Source: Coffea arabica
Lineage: Eukaryota; Streptophyta; Magnoliopsida; Gentianales; Rubiaceae
Length of the DNA: 64,000 nucleotides
Direction of reading: 5' to 3'
NCBI RefSeq assembly: GCF_036785885.1
Contig: NC_092312.1
Location: 10,682,001-10,746,000 of the forward strand
This document shows positions 22,680 through 34,073 of this stretch, piece after piece. Position 1 is the first letter of the stretch; each line of letters starts with the position of its first letter. The notes beneath the pieces were generated by a model. That model was not told where the DNA came from. It ran no database searches and saw only the letters and a list, made by a program, of their open reading frames with translations. A program made the position numbers and the translations under genes.

Positions 22680-23294
22680 ATGAAGCTTATTTTTACTAAA
22701 TCATTCGGATGTGGAAGAGCATTGCAGAGGCCGGTTGGGCTTATAGTCAGAAATTGGCACAAAGAACCAGTTCTCGTGGCATGGAAGAAACCAGAGATTG
22801 GCTGGACTAAGTTAAACTTTGATGGTTCTTGCAAGTGCAGGACAGGGAAAGCAAGCATTGGAGGCGTTCTCAGAAACCATGAGGCTGAATTCTTGCTTGG
22901 ATATTCTGAATTTATTGGTCAAAAGAACAGCACGATTGCAGAATTGGTCGCCCTTGAGAGAGGCCTGGAGCTTGTCCTGGAGGATGGTTGGAGCGATGTT
23001 TGGGTTGAAGGAGACTCCAAGTTCTTAGTTGACATCATTGCTAAAAAGCGACGAGTTAGTTGTGCGGAAGTACAAAAACACGTTGGCCATATAAACTCAA
23101 TTATTCCAGCACTCAATAATTGCATGTTGACACATATTTATAGGGAAGGAAATAGGGCTGCTGATAAATTTGCCCAGATGGGCTATCATTTTGAAAAACC
23201 TCAAGTTTGGCGCCATAGTCCTCCGAAGGAAGTGCTGCGCATCGTACAGGAAGATGCGCAAGGTAAGAAGTTTATCAGAAGAAGAAGAAGATGA
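22680..23294 (+). CDS. RNase H-domain protein (RVT_3 type, retroelement-derived)
   Basis: A single-exon ORF of 204 aa. It holds a plant RVT_3-type RNase H fold with all four acidic catalytic positions: D48 in NFDGS, E88 in TIAELVALERGL, D112 in EGDSK and D162 in REGNRAADKFAQ. This domain normally sits at the C-terminus of LINE reverse transcriptases or in short stand-alone plant genes; here no reverse transcriptase lies upstream, so it stands alone. Predicted activity is cutting RNA in RNA-DNA hybrids, unproven. N-terminal residues 1-40 are basic with no clear domain, and the C-terminus ends in a run of arginines. It could be a domesticated gene, or a fragment of a LINE with a fortuitous start. 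A truncated duplicate including the upstream region lies at 5393-6102. Confidence 0.75.
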   Translation: MKLIFTKSFGCGRALQRPVGLIVRNWHKEPVLVAWKKPEIGWTKLNFDGSCKCRTGKASIGGVLRNHEAEFLLGYSEFIGQKNSTIAELVALERGLELVLEDGWSDVWVEGDSKFLVDIIAKKRRVSCAEVQKHVGHINSIIPALNNCMLTHIYREGNRAADKFAQMGYHFEKPQVWRHSPPKEVLRIVQEDAQGKKFIRRRRR

Positions 23295-24993
23295 AGTGGA
23301 TCTCACATGCTAGAATTTCTTTCTTTTCGTACAGAAGATTAGTCAGTAATATTTAGATTTAAGTGATCTAAATTTCTCTCCGTGGAAAGTGATCACCACT
23401 GTATGCAAAGGGATACCACAAAAACAAAGGAAATGTAAAGTCTTTCAATTCAAAGGAAATGTAACATTGTTGCATTTCTCACTACTGAAGAAATTCTCTA
23501 TCAGCACACAGACAGCAAGTAACGGTGGTCCAATCTCTCCCAATCTTTTTCATAGAAAACCTGAATTTTTTATTCCAGATTTCAAATCCTTCTCATCCAA
23601 ATACATAGACAAGCACAAGAATAGAACAAAGAACTCCCTGATGGCCTGACTGAAGCATGTCAAGGTGATGATGCCTTCCCTCCCTCCCTCAGATGTAGAA
23701 GCCAAAGAGTTTAAGTGACCACGTCCCTCTAACCATCCATCACACGCAACATGCAAAAGATAGCATATAACCAATGGTTAACTGGGAAAAATTAATACTG
23801 CAACCAGTGTTAAAAGCTGATCTTTGACAGTATAAATTATCAGAACTGATAAATCTGACTTCCACATGATCGAAGACATAATTGCCAATGTTGCTAAATC
23901 ACCTTTTCTTTTGACTCGCAATTTTTTTTTTTTTCCACAGTTTCTTTCAAAGTCATCTCTACAAGATAGATAATTTTGCAAGTTGACAAGTTCGACACAC
24001 ATTATTTTCCCTTTTTCAGCATTCTCGTTAAGAACCAACAAATCAACATATCCAAAGAGCACAACTCTTACTACATCTGAAAGCTCAGCCTTGCCGGATG
24101 CAACACAATGCTTACTGGCCTGTTAACTTACTCACTGCCTTTGAAATACTACCAAAACCAAAAATCACCAATTAGGAATCATGTTATGCAGAGGATACAA
24201 ACAATATCAAACTTCGAACACGTATAGCATGTCTATGAGAAGCAGCATGAATATGCAGATATCTGTTATTAATAGATGATGCATTAGCTGCACTAGATTT
24301 ACGTATATTATCTCTACAACCTGCACCAACATGCAAAATTGGCAGGCACTCACTTATTTCAGTTTGAAAATCTGTTCCATTGAAAATTAAAACAAGAAAA
24401 TAAAGGAATAGTGCATTAGCCCAGAACATAACCGAGAAAAGCAGTGAACTGGTGACTGGATAGAGGCAACACAAAGAAAAAGTGAAGGAATATCGATTAA
24501 CATACTAATCTATGTCAGAAAAGAACAAACTAATTCCAGCCATATAAGTCGAGCAAGATGAATAACCACAACAAGCACAAAGAAAGAACCACAGAAAAAA
24601 CTACACAAGGACATAGATGTACCATACACATGGTGTCACAACCTGAACCGAAAATACTCATCCTGCATTTATTTCCAAGTCCACAAAATCTCCTGCTATG
24701 ATTACACTGAAAACAGTAAAAGAATCAGAAAATGCCAAATACAGTGAAAAATGAAGTGTGCAGTTAAATAATAAAAAAAATAAAAATAAAAACATGCATA
24801 GAGGGGCAGCAATGCCGAGCAGCAGAGTCTCGTAACTATTAAATGATAGCTGCAGTTGTGCAACTCAAGTGCATATTATATGGTTGAAAAGCCGCAAACT
24901 TTCAGAATTGTTAGCAAGCAGGAGAATACAATTCTAGGAAAGAAGCATCAGGTTACATATTGAATGCGACAATATCCAATTTAATAAACATTT
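23295..24993. other. Intergenic sequence, no gene seen
   Basis: Several short ORFs without family likeness. A stretch at about 24530-24660 (CCAGCCATAT...CACAAGCACAAAG) has a weak second copy at about 26110-26260, suggesting an old local duplication. No supported gene. Confidence 0.4.
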
Positions 24994-25795
24994 AGGGTCC
25001 GTTTGTTTCGGGTAAAAATGTTTTCCAGGAAAATATTTTCCTAATTTCCCGTGTTTAGTTGCACAAAAGTTACTGAAAACATTTTCCTATATAAAATATT
25101 TTCACTCATCTTATGGAAAACAACTTCCCTTCCAAACTTACTGAAGTTGTTTTCCGAAATGCATGCGCCTGTAGTATGTTCCAAACTTATTGAAAACATC
25201 TTGTAGTATGTTTTTTTTTTTTTAGTGTAAACAGGAGGACTCGAATCCAAGACCTCTTCCTTACACTCCCTCCCCCGTACCACCCAACCCAACCCAACCC
25301 TCCCCCTAGTATATTCAAAATAAAAAAAAAAACTCATCCTGCTCATCCTATACTAGTAATTAATTATGTATAATAGGGACATTCTTTTCTAGAGAAACTT
25401 TCAACAGTGAGAGTGCAAGATATATGTCACAATAAGCATTGCATGTGATTGATATTTGACACTAAGTGGCCAGCAATTTATTTAATGCTTAAGGAGATAT
25501 TTTTTATTCATATATACATTTCTCCAAGATTTTTTAAAGTTAAACAATGAGATAAATTTTTTTATTTTGCATGGGAAGAAATATGTAGTTATAATTTGTA
25601 AAAAGTAAATATAGAGATAAAAGTGAAAATATTTCAAAAGTTAAACAAACACCAGAAAAATGAAGTAAGAAAATATTTTCAATAAGCTAACCAAACACCT
25701 GAAAATGATGAAAGGGAAATGATTTTCATGAAAAATTACTTCCACGGAAAATATTTTTCCAAGGAAAACATTTTACTTCCAACCAAACAGACCCT
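24994..25795. mobile_element. hAT-like MITE with AGGGTC(C/T)GTTTG ends, carrying a SINE
   Basis: The left end AGGGTCCGTTTG (24994 onward) and right end CCAAACAGACCCT (to 25795) are inverted repeats. Both are followed inwards by GTAAAA(A)TGTTTTCC and repeated GGAAAATATTTTCC units. The length of about 800 bp includes a nested SINE. No transposase; the target duplication is not clear. Confidence 0.7.
25211..25307 (-). mobile_element. tRNA-derived SINE, best-preserved copy in the window
   Basis: On the minus strand: GGGTTGGGTTGGGTTGGGTG head, A-box-like region, B box GGATTCGAGTCC (complement of 25237-25248), and a poly(A) tail (T13 at 25211-25223 on the + strand). Flanked by TAGTAT at 25204-25209 and 25307-25312, a probable target duplication. 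Nested in the hAT-like MITE. Confidence 0.75.
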
Positions 25796-27227
25796 TAGTA
25801 TAACATACATCATGATATGTCTGTAAACACACACCCAAACAACTTTGTGTGTGTGCTTTTAAATGGATAAGGCAATACTTAAATGGAACTTATGCATGTA
25901 CACCTGCATTGGAACTTATATGCATGCAACTGTGATGTACAAAGCACAAGCACATTGCAAGTAAAATATCATTTCATATTTGATAACTAAACCCTTTTTT
26001 TAAAAACACTAGCATTAGGATATACTCCAACAACTAACCTGGAAATAAATACAGTGGTGAATGGTGCAGATACCGTGGAGCGGAGGAGAAAGGCACCTCT
26101 ATTACAACCAAAATTAGCTTTACTGGTTCCAGTCCAGCCATATGAATCAAAGAAGATTTAATACCACTACAAGCACAAAGACGAACAAAGAAAACACCAT
26201 ATGTAAGGACATTAGTGCTCCCTTAGAACTGGAGACACAACCAGGACTGAAAAATCCTAGTATTCAAGTTCAAGTTATCAAAAGAATAGCCCATAACTGA
26301 ATGCTAAATGTCTGTCCGCCTATGTTTACAAGCAAAAAATTGAGAAACAAAGGTGTGAAGCCTGAAAGCAGCAGCAAATCAGCTTACTTGTTTCACCACA
26401 AATAATGAAGCAGCATTTGATATATGAAGAAAACTAACATTCTGAATATGCAACAGAGATACAAAAGAATCAGATCCATAAAGAGTGAAACCTCACCAGT
26501 ATAATCTCCAGCTCTCTCTCTTTAGCCAAGTAAAGAATAAACTGTAAACAAGCACAGAAACATCCAAAAACCTCACCATTCAGAAAAGAAAGAAAAGACC
26601 AATCAACATCCCATGATACAAGTAATAGCATGATCTTGACTTACTATGCTGGACATATTTCACAAAGACTAGAGCAAAGATGAACCCGCTTCTTCCACAA
26701 CTAAGAGAACCACCAAATGTAAACTGACAAAAACCTTGTTAATTGGCACACATAACATTTCTTTTTCCCAATATTAAACCAAACTGTTGTCTAGCACCAA
26801 AGCAACTCAAACCATATAATATGCACATATTACTCGAAAGCTAATCCCGGAAGCAGGAGAAAAAAAAAATTGCAAGTCCACTTAAATGAAAGAGAAAAAA
26901 GTTGCAAGTCACTTAAATGAAAAACCATTAAGAAAAAATTCCAAAATATGCAGGCAAGAAAACCTCTAGGGTTTGTAAGTAGGCATCAGTTTATATTGTA
27001 AAAGAAATCAGGCTCACTATTTAACAGCTCTTTAGTCCACAACTCTGCTTTCATAGAGCAAAAAACAAACAAAGCCTCGATGCAGGGGAAAAATGTACAA
27101 GTGAACTTTTGATAGTGCTTCTGAATACAACAAAAAAATCCACTTTACCAGGTACTGACTGGTGAAGCAAACCTAAAATTTTGTTTAATCTTCATAGACA
27201 AGTCAAATGCCATAAACCAAACCAACA
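25796..27227. other. Intergenic and 3' flank of SYF1
   Basis: No ORF with family likeness. The 3' UTR of SYF1 should occupy the right-hand end (leftward transcription). Confidence 0.4.
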
Positions 27228-30200
27228 TTAAGCGTTTCGACTTCTTTTAAATCTTGCAAGGGCTCCAAGGTGACCTTCATCCTCATCTTTTCCTGCTGCA
27301 GCATCATCACCATTTTCAGGGTTATCAGTCTCTTCTCTTTTCCGGATCAGACCTCCAAATACAGCATTAGGAACATCTTTTTGTGCTATCTCAACCTTGT
27401 CATCATCTTCAGAGTCACTTTCCTCGGGTAGTTCAACATCCTCCTTATTTTCTGTATCCTTAGGTGCTCCATCACCCACAGACTGTACACCAGCACTTAC
27501 AAAGCCAAGCACGCGATTGGAATCTTTAGTTACAGCATCATTAGCAGATGGCAACAACTTCTTTTCTAGAGCTGCCATTTGATCATCAGCAACCCCAGCC
27601 TTCTTTAGCACATCTTTTGCTTCCTCAAGAGTCTGCATCTGATCCTTTTGCATCAAGTACTCAGGAAGAATAAAGTGAGTCTGGATAGAAGAACCAAAGT
27701 GGATTAGCACCTATGGATTTTTTTTTTTTGGGGGGAGGGGGTTGTTGGGGTGCAGCAGTTTATACTAGAGAAACCATAAAGCTTTAAATGTAACATCACA
27801 ACATCTCAGAGGATCCAAAATTTTTGTACAAAAGAATAGAACCAAAACTGACTTAGAAGAGGAAAAGAAAAACCAGAATCTCCCTAGAAGCATAATAAGG
27901 AAGTAACTTCTCTTCCCAAGTCTTATGGTTGCCAACCACAAAAACAGGAAATAAGAAGTTCTTATGTTGTAGTTGATATGAGTAATTATAGAAGCAATAT
28001 TTTCCCAATAGCATCTAAAGAAAAGGAAAATAACTCGAACAGGTTGCACTCCATTGAGATTCACCAGCAGGGACAGAATGTTTCACCAAACTTTGAAAAA
28101 AAAAATCAGTAAAGACAAAACACACCTGGCTATAGCTTGCAGAAACGCTCCTTTTAACACGAAGCATCTCACGGAAGGTGTCTTCGTTACCATGCTGCAC
28201 TTCAAACTCATGCCACTTCGACCAGAAGTCAGGGTCAGATCTTGGGTCAGCAAACTGCGATGCATGCTTGTATAGTGCACGAGCACGATCAACTTCTCCA
28301 AGGCTCTTCTCAAGCTCAGCATACCTCAGGCACATGACCTTCACATCCTTGTCAGGTAGACCAGATTCAATTGCCTGTTCATATATTTCCCTTGTTTTCG
28401 GAACACCAAAAATTTCAGCTGCACGAGCTATGTAGATTTCATACATGCTTAATTTCTCAGCTGCTGGAACAGCCTTTGTAGCTTGATCGTAAACCCTCAT
28501 GGCTCTCTTTGCAAGACCACAGTCCTCTTCCAACTTGGCATATTGTAGATATAATGGCTTTACAACCTCCGCAGGGGCCTAAATAAAAATAGTATTAATA
28601 TCTTCACTTGATGCTTCAGCAGCAGTCCCAAGATCATCGAAACCACAAGAGACAATAAAGCAATCATATCAAAGATAAACCATAAACTATTTAAATGCAT
28701 ACTCTACTGGTATGAAAAGTCACAAAAAGTAGAAGTTCTTGCTGGTACAATGTTCATGGACAGCTGCTTAATATGGATAGATATAAAGAAAGTTTCAGGT
28801 GGTCAGCACTGCAGAAAATATTATGGTCTTCTATAGGACAATTTGCAGCATCATATTTCCAGTAAGGATCCCTACACTAAATACTTCAATGGAAGAATCC
28901 TTAAAATCATACAAGTGACTTTTACTGACTGCTACTTGCGCAATGACTTAGCAATGGTATATGAGTACTGGATTAATCAAATTAACTACAAAACAAAAAC
29001 CAATACCAACAATGAAACCCATGCAAACAATAGAAAGAGACAACTGTTCTAGACTTTATTTTACAGGATGTCACTACTAATAGACAAAAAAAAAGAACTG
29101 AAAATTTAAAAACAAATGTTGTGTGTTAGTTTTGGACATAATCTTCATACACACTCTTTAAATTTGCCTTCTGTTTTCTTCTAAAGCTTGTTTCTTTTAT
29201 ATTAGAATGCCCCTAGAAGAAAGAAAAGTGAATTAAGATCAATACAAGTAATCACAGGCATGAAGCATACACCAGAATGCAAGATTCTGGAGAATGAGAC
29301 AAATACTTCCATACCACTTCAACCGCATGCTCAAACAATTCTCGAGCTCGTTCTAGTTTTGACTTTCCATATCTCTTCACAAATTTGGATAGGTAAGTAA
29401 CCCATATATCCTTTGCATGTGGATATTTGAAAATCTTCACACCTCTCTCGTAAACTTTGAATGCATCCTCAAAGTACTTATGATCCTGACAATTCAATAA
29501 CAGAAATTTAGATCAACAAAAGCAAATAGAAATTAAGGCAAAGATTACCTTTTCCATTTAAAAGAAACAGACAAACATGAAGGAGAAGATGATGATGATG
29601 ATGGAGAAAAATAAACTTTTGGAAGAGAAGGTCTGACAAAGGTCTACCTCTAACAGCATAGCATAGTTTATTATGATTTGGGGTGTGGCTATCCTCAGAT
29701 CCAATATCCTCTCATAAACTGCACGAGTGGACTCCAAGGTTCCCAGGCTTTCCTCCAAGTCAACATAAAATGTCCAAAGTCTTAGGGATTTGTGAATCTT
29801 CATCTGCACTGGTTCATTTCCATCAGCTGCCACTGTAACATGTAGCAAATGTTTAGGCGCCATTGTACTCTTAATGCCCAATTATTATTAGAATAAAATG
29901 CATCCTAATACAACCAGCAAAAGACACAAAGTATTGCCCTTTGCTTTGCAGAGACCTTTTGCTCTTCCTTGTCTATTTACAATTTCCAAACTAGCACATC
30001 TCAAAATTATATATCTGTTTTTGAGAACCCTCTTTTGACCATATCTTGTAAATAAATCATCTTTAGAAAATGGGGATCATTAATCTACCGTAAGGAATTT
30101 TATACAACCCCTCAAGCTAGAAGCATACAAACCAAAATAACATTAGACATCTAGGAAAGCAATACAAGAAGTGTTAGCTTTTATTCCAATCAGATTCTTT

Positions 30201-32481
30201 TTATTTTCTTACCTCCCATTTTTAAAAATTTTGTGAACCATAATAGTTCGTTTCCCATGGAAAAAGAAGACATAATGTATTTGCAACCACAAAGTTCAAC
30301 AAATCTCCAAATTATAACACAAATCTGTGAATTTTTTCCAAGAGGACAAAAGTACAGTGCAAGGTAAATTGGGATCTAATGTTTGAATCAGCAAAAACCA
30401 CAAAAATCATAGAAATAACTGGCTTCATGCTTGAAACTACCAAATCCTGATAAAATCATACTGATGCATAATGTGCACTAGGACGAGGAGCAAAGAAGAA
30501 CTCACTAAAGTGGTAAAAAGAAGCTATAAGACTAAATTAAATGCACACTTAATGCAGCATATGAATTGGTGCCCATTAGAATCATTACTCTACTAGCATC
30601 TAGAAGTTATTTGCAAAATATTTTCTTGAAATTTATGGTATGCTAGAGAATAGAACTGGATACATTCTTTCAAAAAAAAATAACTACTAGTTCACATGAC
30701 ACAGTATGCTAACTGACTTCAAAATACAGTATTGTCCTCTTGACACCTTTCTTGAATTCACAGCAAGAGAATAACACTAAGATACTTTGATTTCTGGTTA
30801 CATTTCTAACTCAAGTACCACTTCTTTTCTGCTTTTGATATTCAATTATGTCAGTCCACAGCCAATTCTATACAGAAGTCAACATCATATGCACTCAGAA
30901 TACAAGAAGCCATACATTTTATCAGGAATTGAATATATAAAAAAAGAGTAAGGATGGATTACCTCTTCGTTTGACTTCAACTGATGGCTCTGCAGTTGCA
31001 CGCCTCATCAAGTCCAAAGCACCCTTAAAGTTTTTGTGTCTGAGTTCCATCTCCGCCCATTCACACCAGACGCTAGCCAAATGATCTACATTCTTGTAAT
31101 TAACCTGCACCGCCTTGTCAAAAATCACCCTGGCATTTGCAATATCCTTGTGGGTCTCATAAAGCTTCGCAAATGCAACCCATAAAGTATGTGGCTTCCC
31201 TACAGCCTTCATGGGGTCAACTGTCCTAACTGCTTCTGTGTAAGTCAATATCTGCTTCGTGGGATTACCCTCAAAAAGCTTAACCCTCCTATGCCACTGC
31301 TCCACATTATGTGGATTCTGTCTAAGCAGCACACTGTTTGCCAGTTCTGGTCTTCTGTCCATCAAGTGCTCCAACCTTGCCAACCTCAAATCCACATCCT
31401 TATCATCATTCAACCAGAACATTTTAAGTTTCCTCTCCAACTTTCTTATATCCAAACGATCATCCTCTTCTTCTTCCTCCTCCCCACCCATAGTCTCATT
31501 ACTATCTTCCTCATCATCCAGCTCACTGCCACTCATCTCCTCCATCTTTAAAGCAAGCATACTCTCCTCAAACTGTGAATAAGCATCAAAAATCACGCTA
31601 AAATCCCTAACCGTCACCACTGTAGTCATGCCTTCCTCAAAAATATCCCTCGCCTTCTCCACCAACTTCCTCCGAATATAATAATCAGCCAGAGATGTCC
31701 ACAACCTTCCAACCTCATCCGTAAACTTCCTAATCCCACCTCTAATGATTGCATCCACATTCAACCCAGAGATATCCAAAGCGTGCTGAGTCAACAAATC
31801 ACACAACTCCAACCACAGCCTGTGTTTTGTCTTGCCCTTTATCGAATAAAACTGATCATCATTCAGAACCCCAGCCAACCTCTCTGCAGCCTCCTGCCAC
31901 AGCTCAGAATTCAACAAAAACTCTATAAAATCCTCAATATGGCCAGGATCATACTTCAAATACCTACGATAAACTCTAAGCGATGTCTCAATCGGAATCC
32001 CCTTTTGGCTAACGAAAAATAAATAAGGAGCCCATATTCGATCATGCTGAGTAACGGGCAATGCACAAAGCGCCCGATCAAAAGCCCTACGAGTTTTGGT
32101 CACGAGCTTCTGATTAGTTAAAGACTCTAAGTACATAATCCAAATGCGAGGCATTTTATGCATTGTAACAAGGGCCCGTTCGAAAGTATTATTCAGAGAT
32201 TGATACTGAGAATGAGTAATTGGAAGGTTCCTAACCAGCTCAAGCCGTTCGCGAAGGTAGGCATGCCATAGCTTGTAGCTTCCGGGCAGGGCTTTTAGGG
32301 CTCGCTCATAAATTATGGCCCGTTTTCGAAATGGGGCTTCGGATCTGGCTATCAAGTAACGCCACCAAAGCTTCAAACTGAAGGGGTTGCGGAGCAGCTC
32401 TTCTTCGTAGGCTAAATCCTCATCAGCCGGGTAGAGTTCCTGGGGTATAATCGCCGACGGCGCCGGCGCCACCACTGCCAT
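27228..32481 (-). CDS. SYF1: Pre-mRNA-splicing factor SYF1 (XAB2 homologue)
   Basis: Five coding exons on the minus strand: 32481-30963, 29832-29648, 29485-29315, 28578-28126 and 27680-27228, joining in frame to 926 aa, close to the size of plant SYF1. The protein is an array of half-a-TPR (HAT) repeats with their Trp/Tyr and Pro spacing from about residue 20 to the end of exon 4, for example LWWRYLIARSE, LWHAYLRERLE and IWIMYLESLT. They are interrupted by an acidic segment at about residues 316-341. The tail has a second acidic patch, AVFGGLIRKRE and a basic end. SYF1 is a scaffold of the Prp19-associated/intron-binding complex of the spliceosome in the nucleus and, as XAB2, is tied to transcription-coupled repair. 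The start ATG is followed by an unbroken 519-codon frame. All four introns are GT-AG. Confidence 0.96.
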
Positions 32482-32504
32482 GGTAGGGATTTAGGAATTC
32501 GAGG

Positions 32505-32514
32505 TTTAGGGTTT
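32505..32514 (-). promoter_or_regulatory. Telo-box-like AAACCCTAAA upstream of SYF1
   Basis: Reverse complement of TTTAGGGTTT, 24 nt upstream of the SYF1 ATG. Telo-boxes are common near start sites of plant housekeeping genes; a role here is inference. Confidence 0.4.
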
Positions 32515-32624
32515 GGAGAGAGAAGTGGAATTGGGGGGGGGAAGGGTTTAAGATTTTGGAAAGGAAGCTTGAATAGGACAAAACTGAAAACTGGCGAGAA
32601 AAAGAGACGAGGTTGGCGTTGGGG

Positions 32625-32627
<3 letters not shown>

Positions 32628-32658
<31 letters not shown>
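32628..32658. repeat. 31-base guanine homopolymer upstream of SYF1
   Basis: Uninterrupted G31 on the + strand, so C31 on the SYF1 coding strand, about 150 bp upstream of the SYF1 ATG. Length may be affected by sequencing or assembly. Confidence 0.85.
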
Positions 32659-33172
32659 CTTTGGGGTGGGATATTTTACCGCACCTCCACGCCAGACGTC
32701 TGAATTAGGCGGGAGCGTTTCTCAGGTAATAGTTGTTGTTGCAATCCGAATGAAAGAAACTTGTCGCCGGCACCACCAGTAAACCCCAAAAGCGTTGCTA
32801 CAACATGAGAGAGATGATAAAGAGTAAATATTGAAGTTGACACAATAAAAATAAGAGGACATTTTTTGGAGCACGGGACGAGGATAAATAGTCATATTAG
32901 TTTGTTATAATTGACACAATTGAATGGATTTGAGATTGGTGCGAAAATTTGATCTCAAATTTGATAGGGTGTAGTAAATTGCTTTTTTTTTTTTTTTTGA
33001 TAATTAGAGTGTAGTAAATTGTTAAAATTAAAAGTTTAAGGGGCAATCTACGATTTTGAAAAACTTTAGGATTATGAGCAGCAAGTTATCCCTCGTTCTG
33101 GGAAATGTTTTGTTGTACTAATTAATTAACACACATGATACAATTGAGAAGCAAGTTATTGGGTTCTTTCGC
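32659..33172. other. SYF1 upstream region, no gene seen
   Basis: Likely holds part of the SYF1 promoter; includes a T16-like run near 32983. No coding sequence recognised. Confidence 0.35.
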
Positions 33173-33550
33173 TCTCTCTTGTAGTTCTTCGTCAAGTGGT
33201 GTCTTGAAAGGAAATTAACGAGTAAACAGCATTGTTTCAATTCAATATTAGTTAAAATTTGACTTTAAAAAACTCTGAAAAAATTTGTGATTAAATTGAA
33301 ATTTTAAAATCTTTAGCATGCAAAACCATACTCTATATGAAGCGTTCACTTCCTGTACAGCTCACTCTCTTGTAGTTTTTCGTCAAGTGACGGTTTAAAA
33401 GAAAATTAATGAGTAAACAACATTATTTCAATTCAACATTTGTTCGAGTTTGATTTTAAAAAACTCTAGTAAAAATTGTGATTAAGTTAAAAAATCAAAA
33501 TCTTTAGCATGCAAAATCATATTCAATATGAAGCTTTCACTCCCTATACA
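33173..33550. repeat. Tandem duplication, two copies of about 190 bp
   Basis: CTCTCTTGTAGTT(C/T)TTCGTCAAGTG starts each copy (about 33175 and 33366), and both end with AAAATCTTTAGCATGCAAAA then ATATGAAGC(G/T)TTCACT. Copies are visibly diverged (perhaps 80-85% by eye). Non-coding. Confidence 0.8.
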
Positions 33551-33673
33551 AAAATTTATATCACATTTAGTCAACTGTAATGTACCTTACCTTTAGTTTT
33601 CATATGTCAATATACAAAGTTTTGGCTCAAGTGGAACTGAACTGTGGATACTCTATTTTTGCTTATTCGAGCC

Positions 33674-34046
33674 TGTCAGGATCCTGGATTCAGCATTAGG
33701 GATTCTACACTCGAATTTGGGGAAAGAAAGAGAGAAAACAGAGTAGAAAAGAGAGAGAATCAGAATTAGTGAGAGAAAGAATGAAAAGAATGAGATTCTG
33801 CGATTCTTCTTGCCTGCCAATTCTGTTGAATGTTTACGTACAAATAAGTGTGGTTAACCGACTCTAACTAATCCTAACTGAATTGATAAACTGAATTGAT
33901 ACGCATGAAACGCCACCGTTTCACTTATTCTGAATGCTACTAATTGATCATGAAACGACACCGTTGCACTTATCCCTCTCCCTACTGATTTGTTTGATTA
34001 GTTACAAAACGATGCCGCATGATGGCTTAACTTCTGCATCCTGACA
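33674..34046 (-). repeat. 3' LTR of the Ty3 element (373 bp)
   Basis: Bounded by TGTCAGGATC and ATCCTGACA. Contains two CACCGTT copies (33914-33920 and 33959-33965), 45 bp apart, that mark the interval missing from the other LTR. It lies about 1.2 kb upstream of the SYF1 ATG and points towards it. Confidence 0.95.
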
Positions 34047-34048
34047 TT

Positions 34049-34060
34049 GCTCTCCCCTTT
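34049..34060 (-). other. Polypurine tract of the Ty3 element
   Basis: AAAGGGGAGAGC on the minus strand, two bases from the 3' LTR: the expected plus-strand primer for reverse transcription. Confidence 0.85.
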
Positions 34061-34073
34061 AACAGTCTTGTCC

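Noticed and set aside
31189..31582. Plus-strand ORFs inside SYF1 exon 1
   Set aside because: Antisense shadows of a well-supported exon, with a Ser-rich run that is the complement of the acidic stretch.
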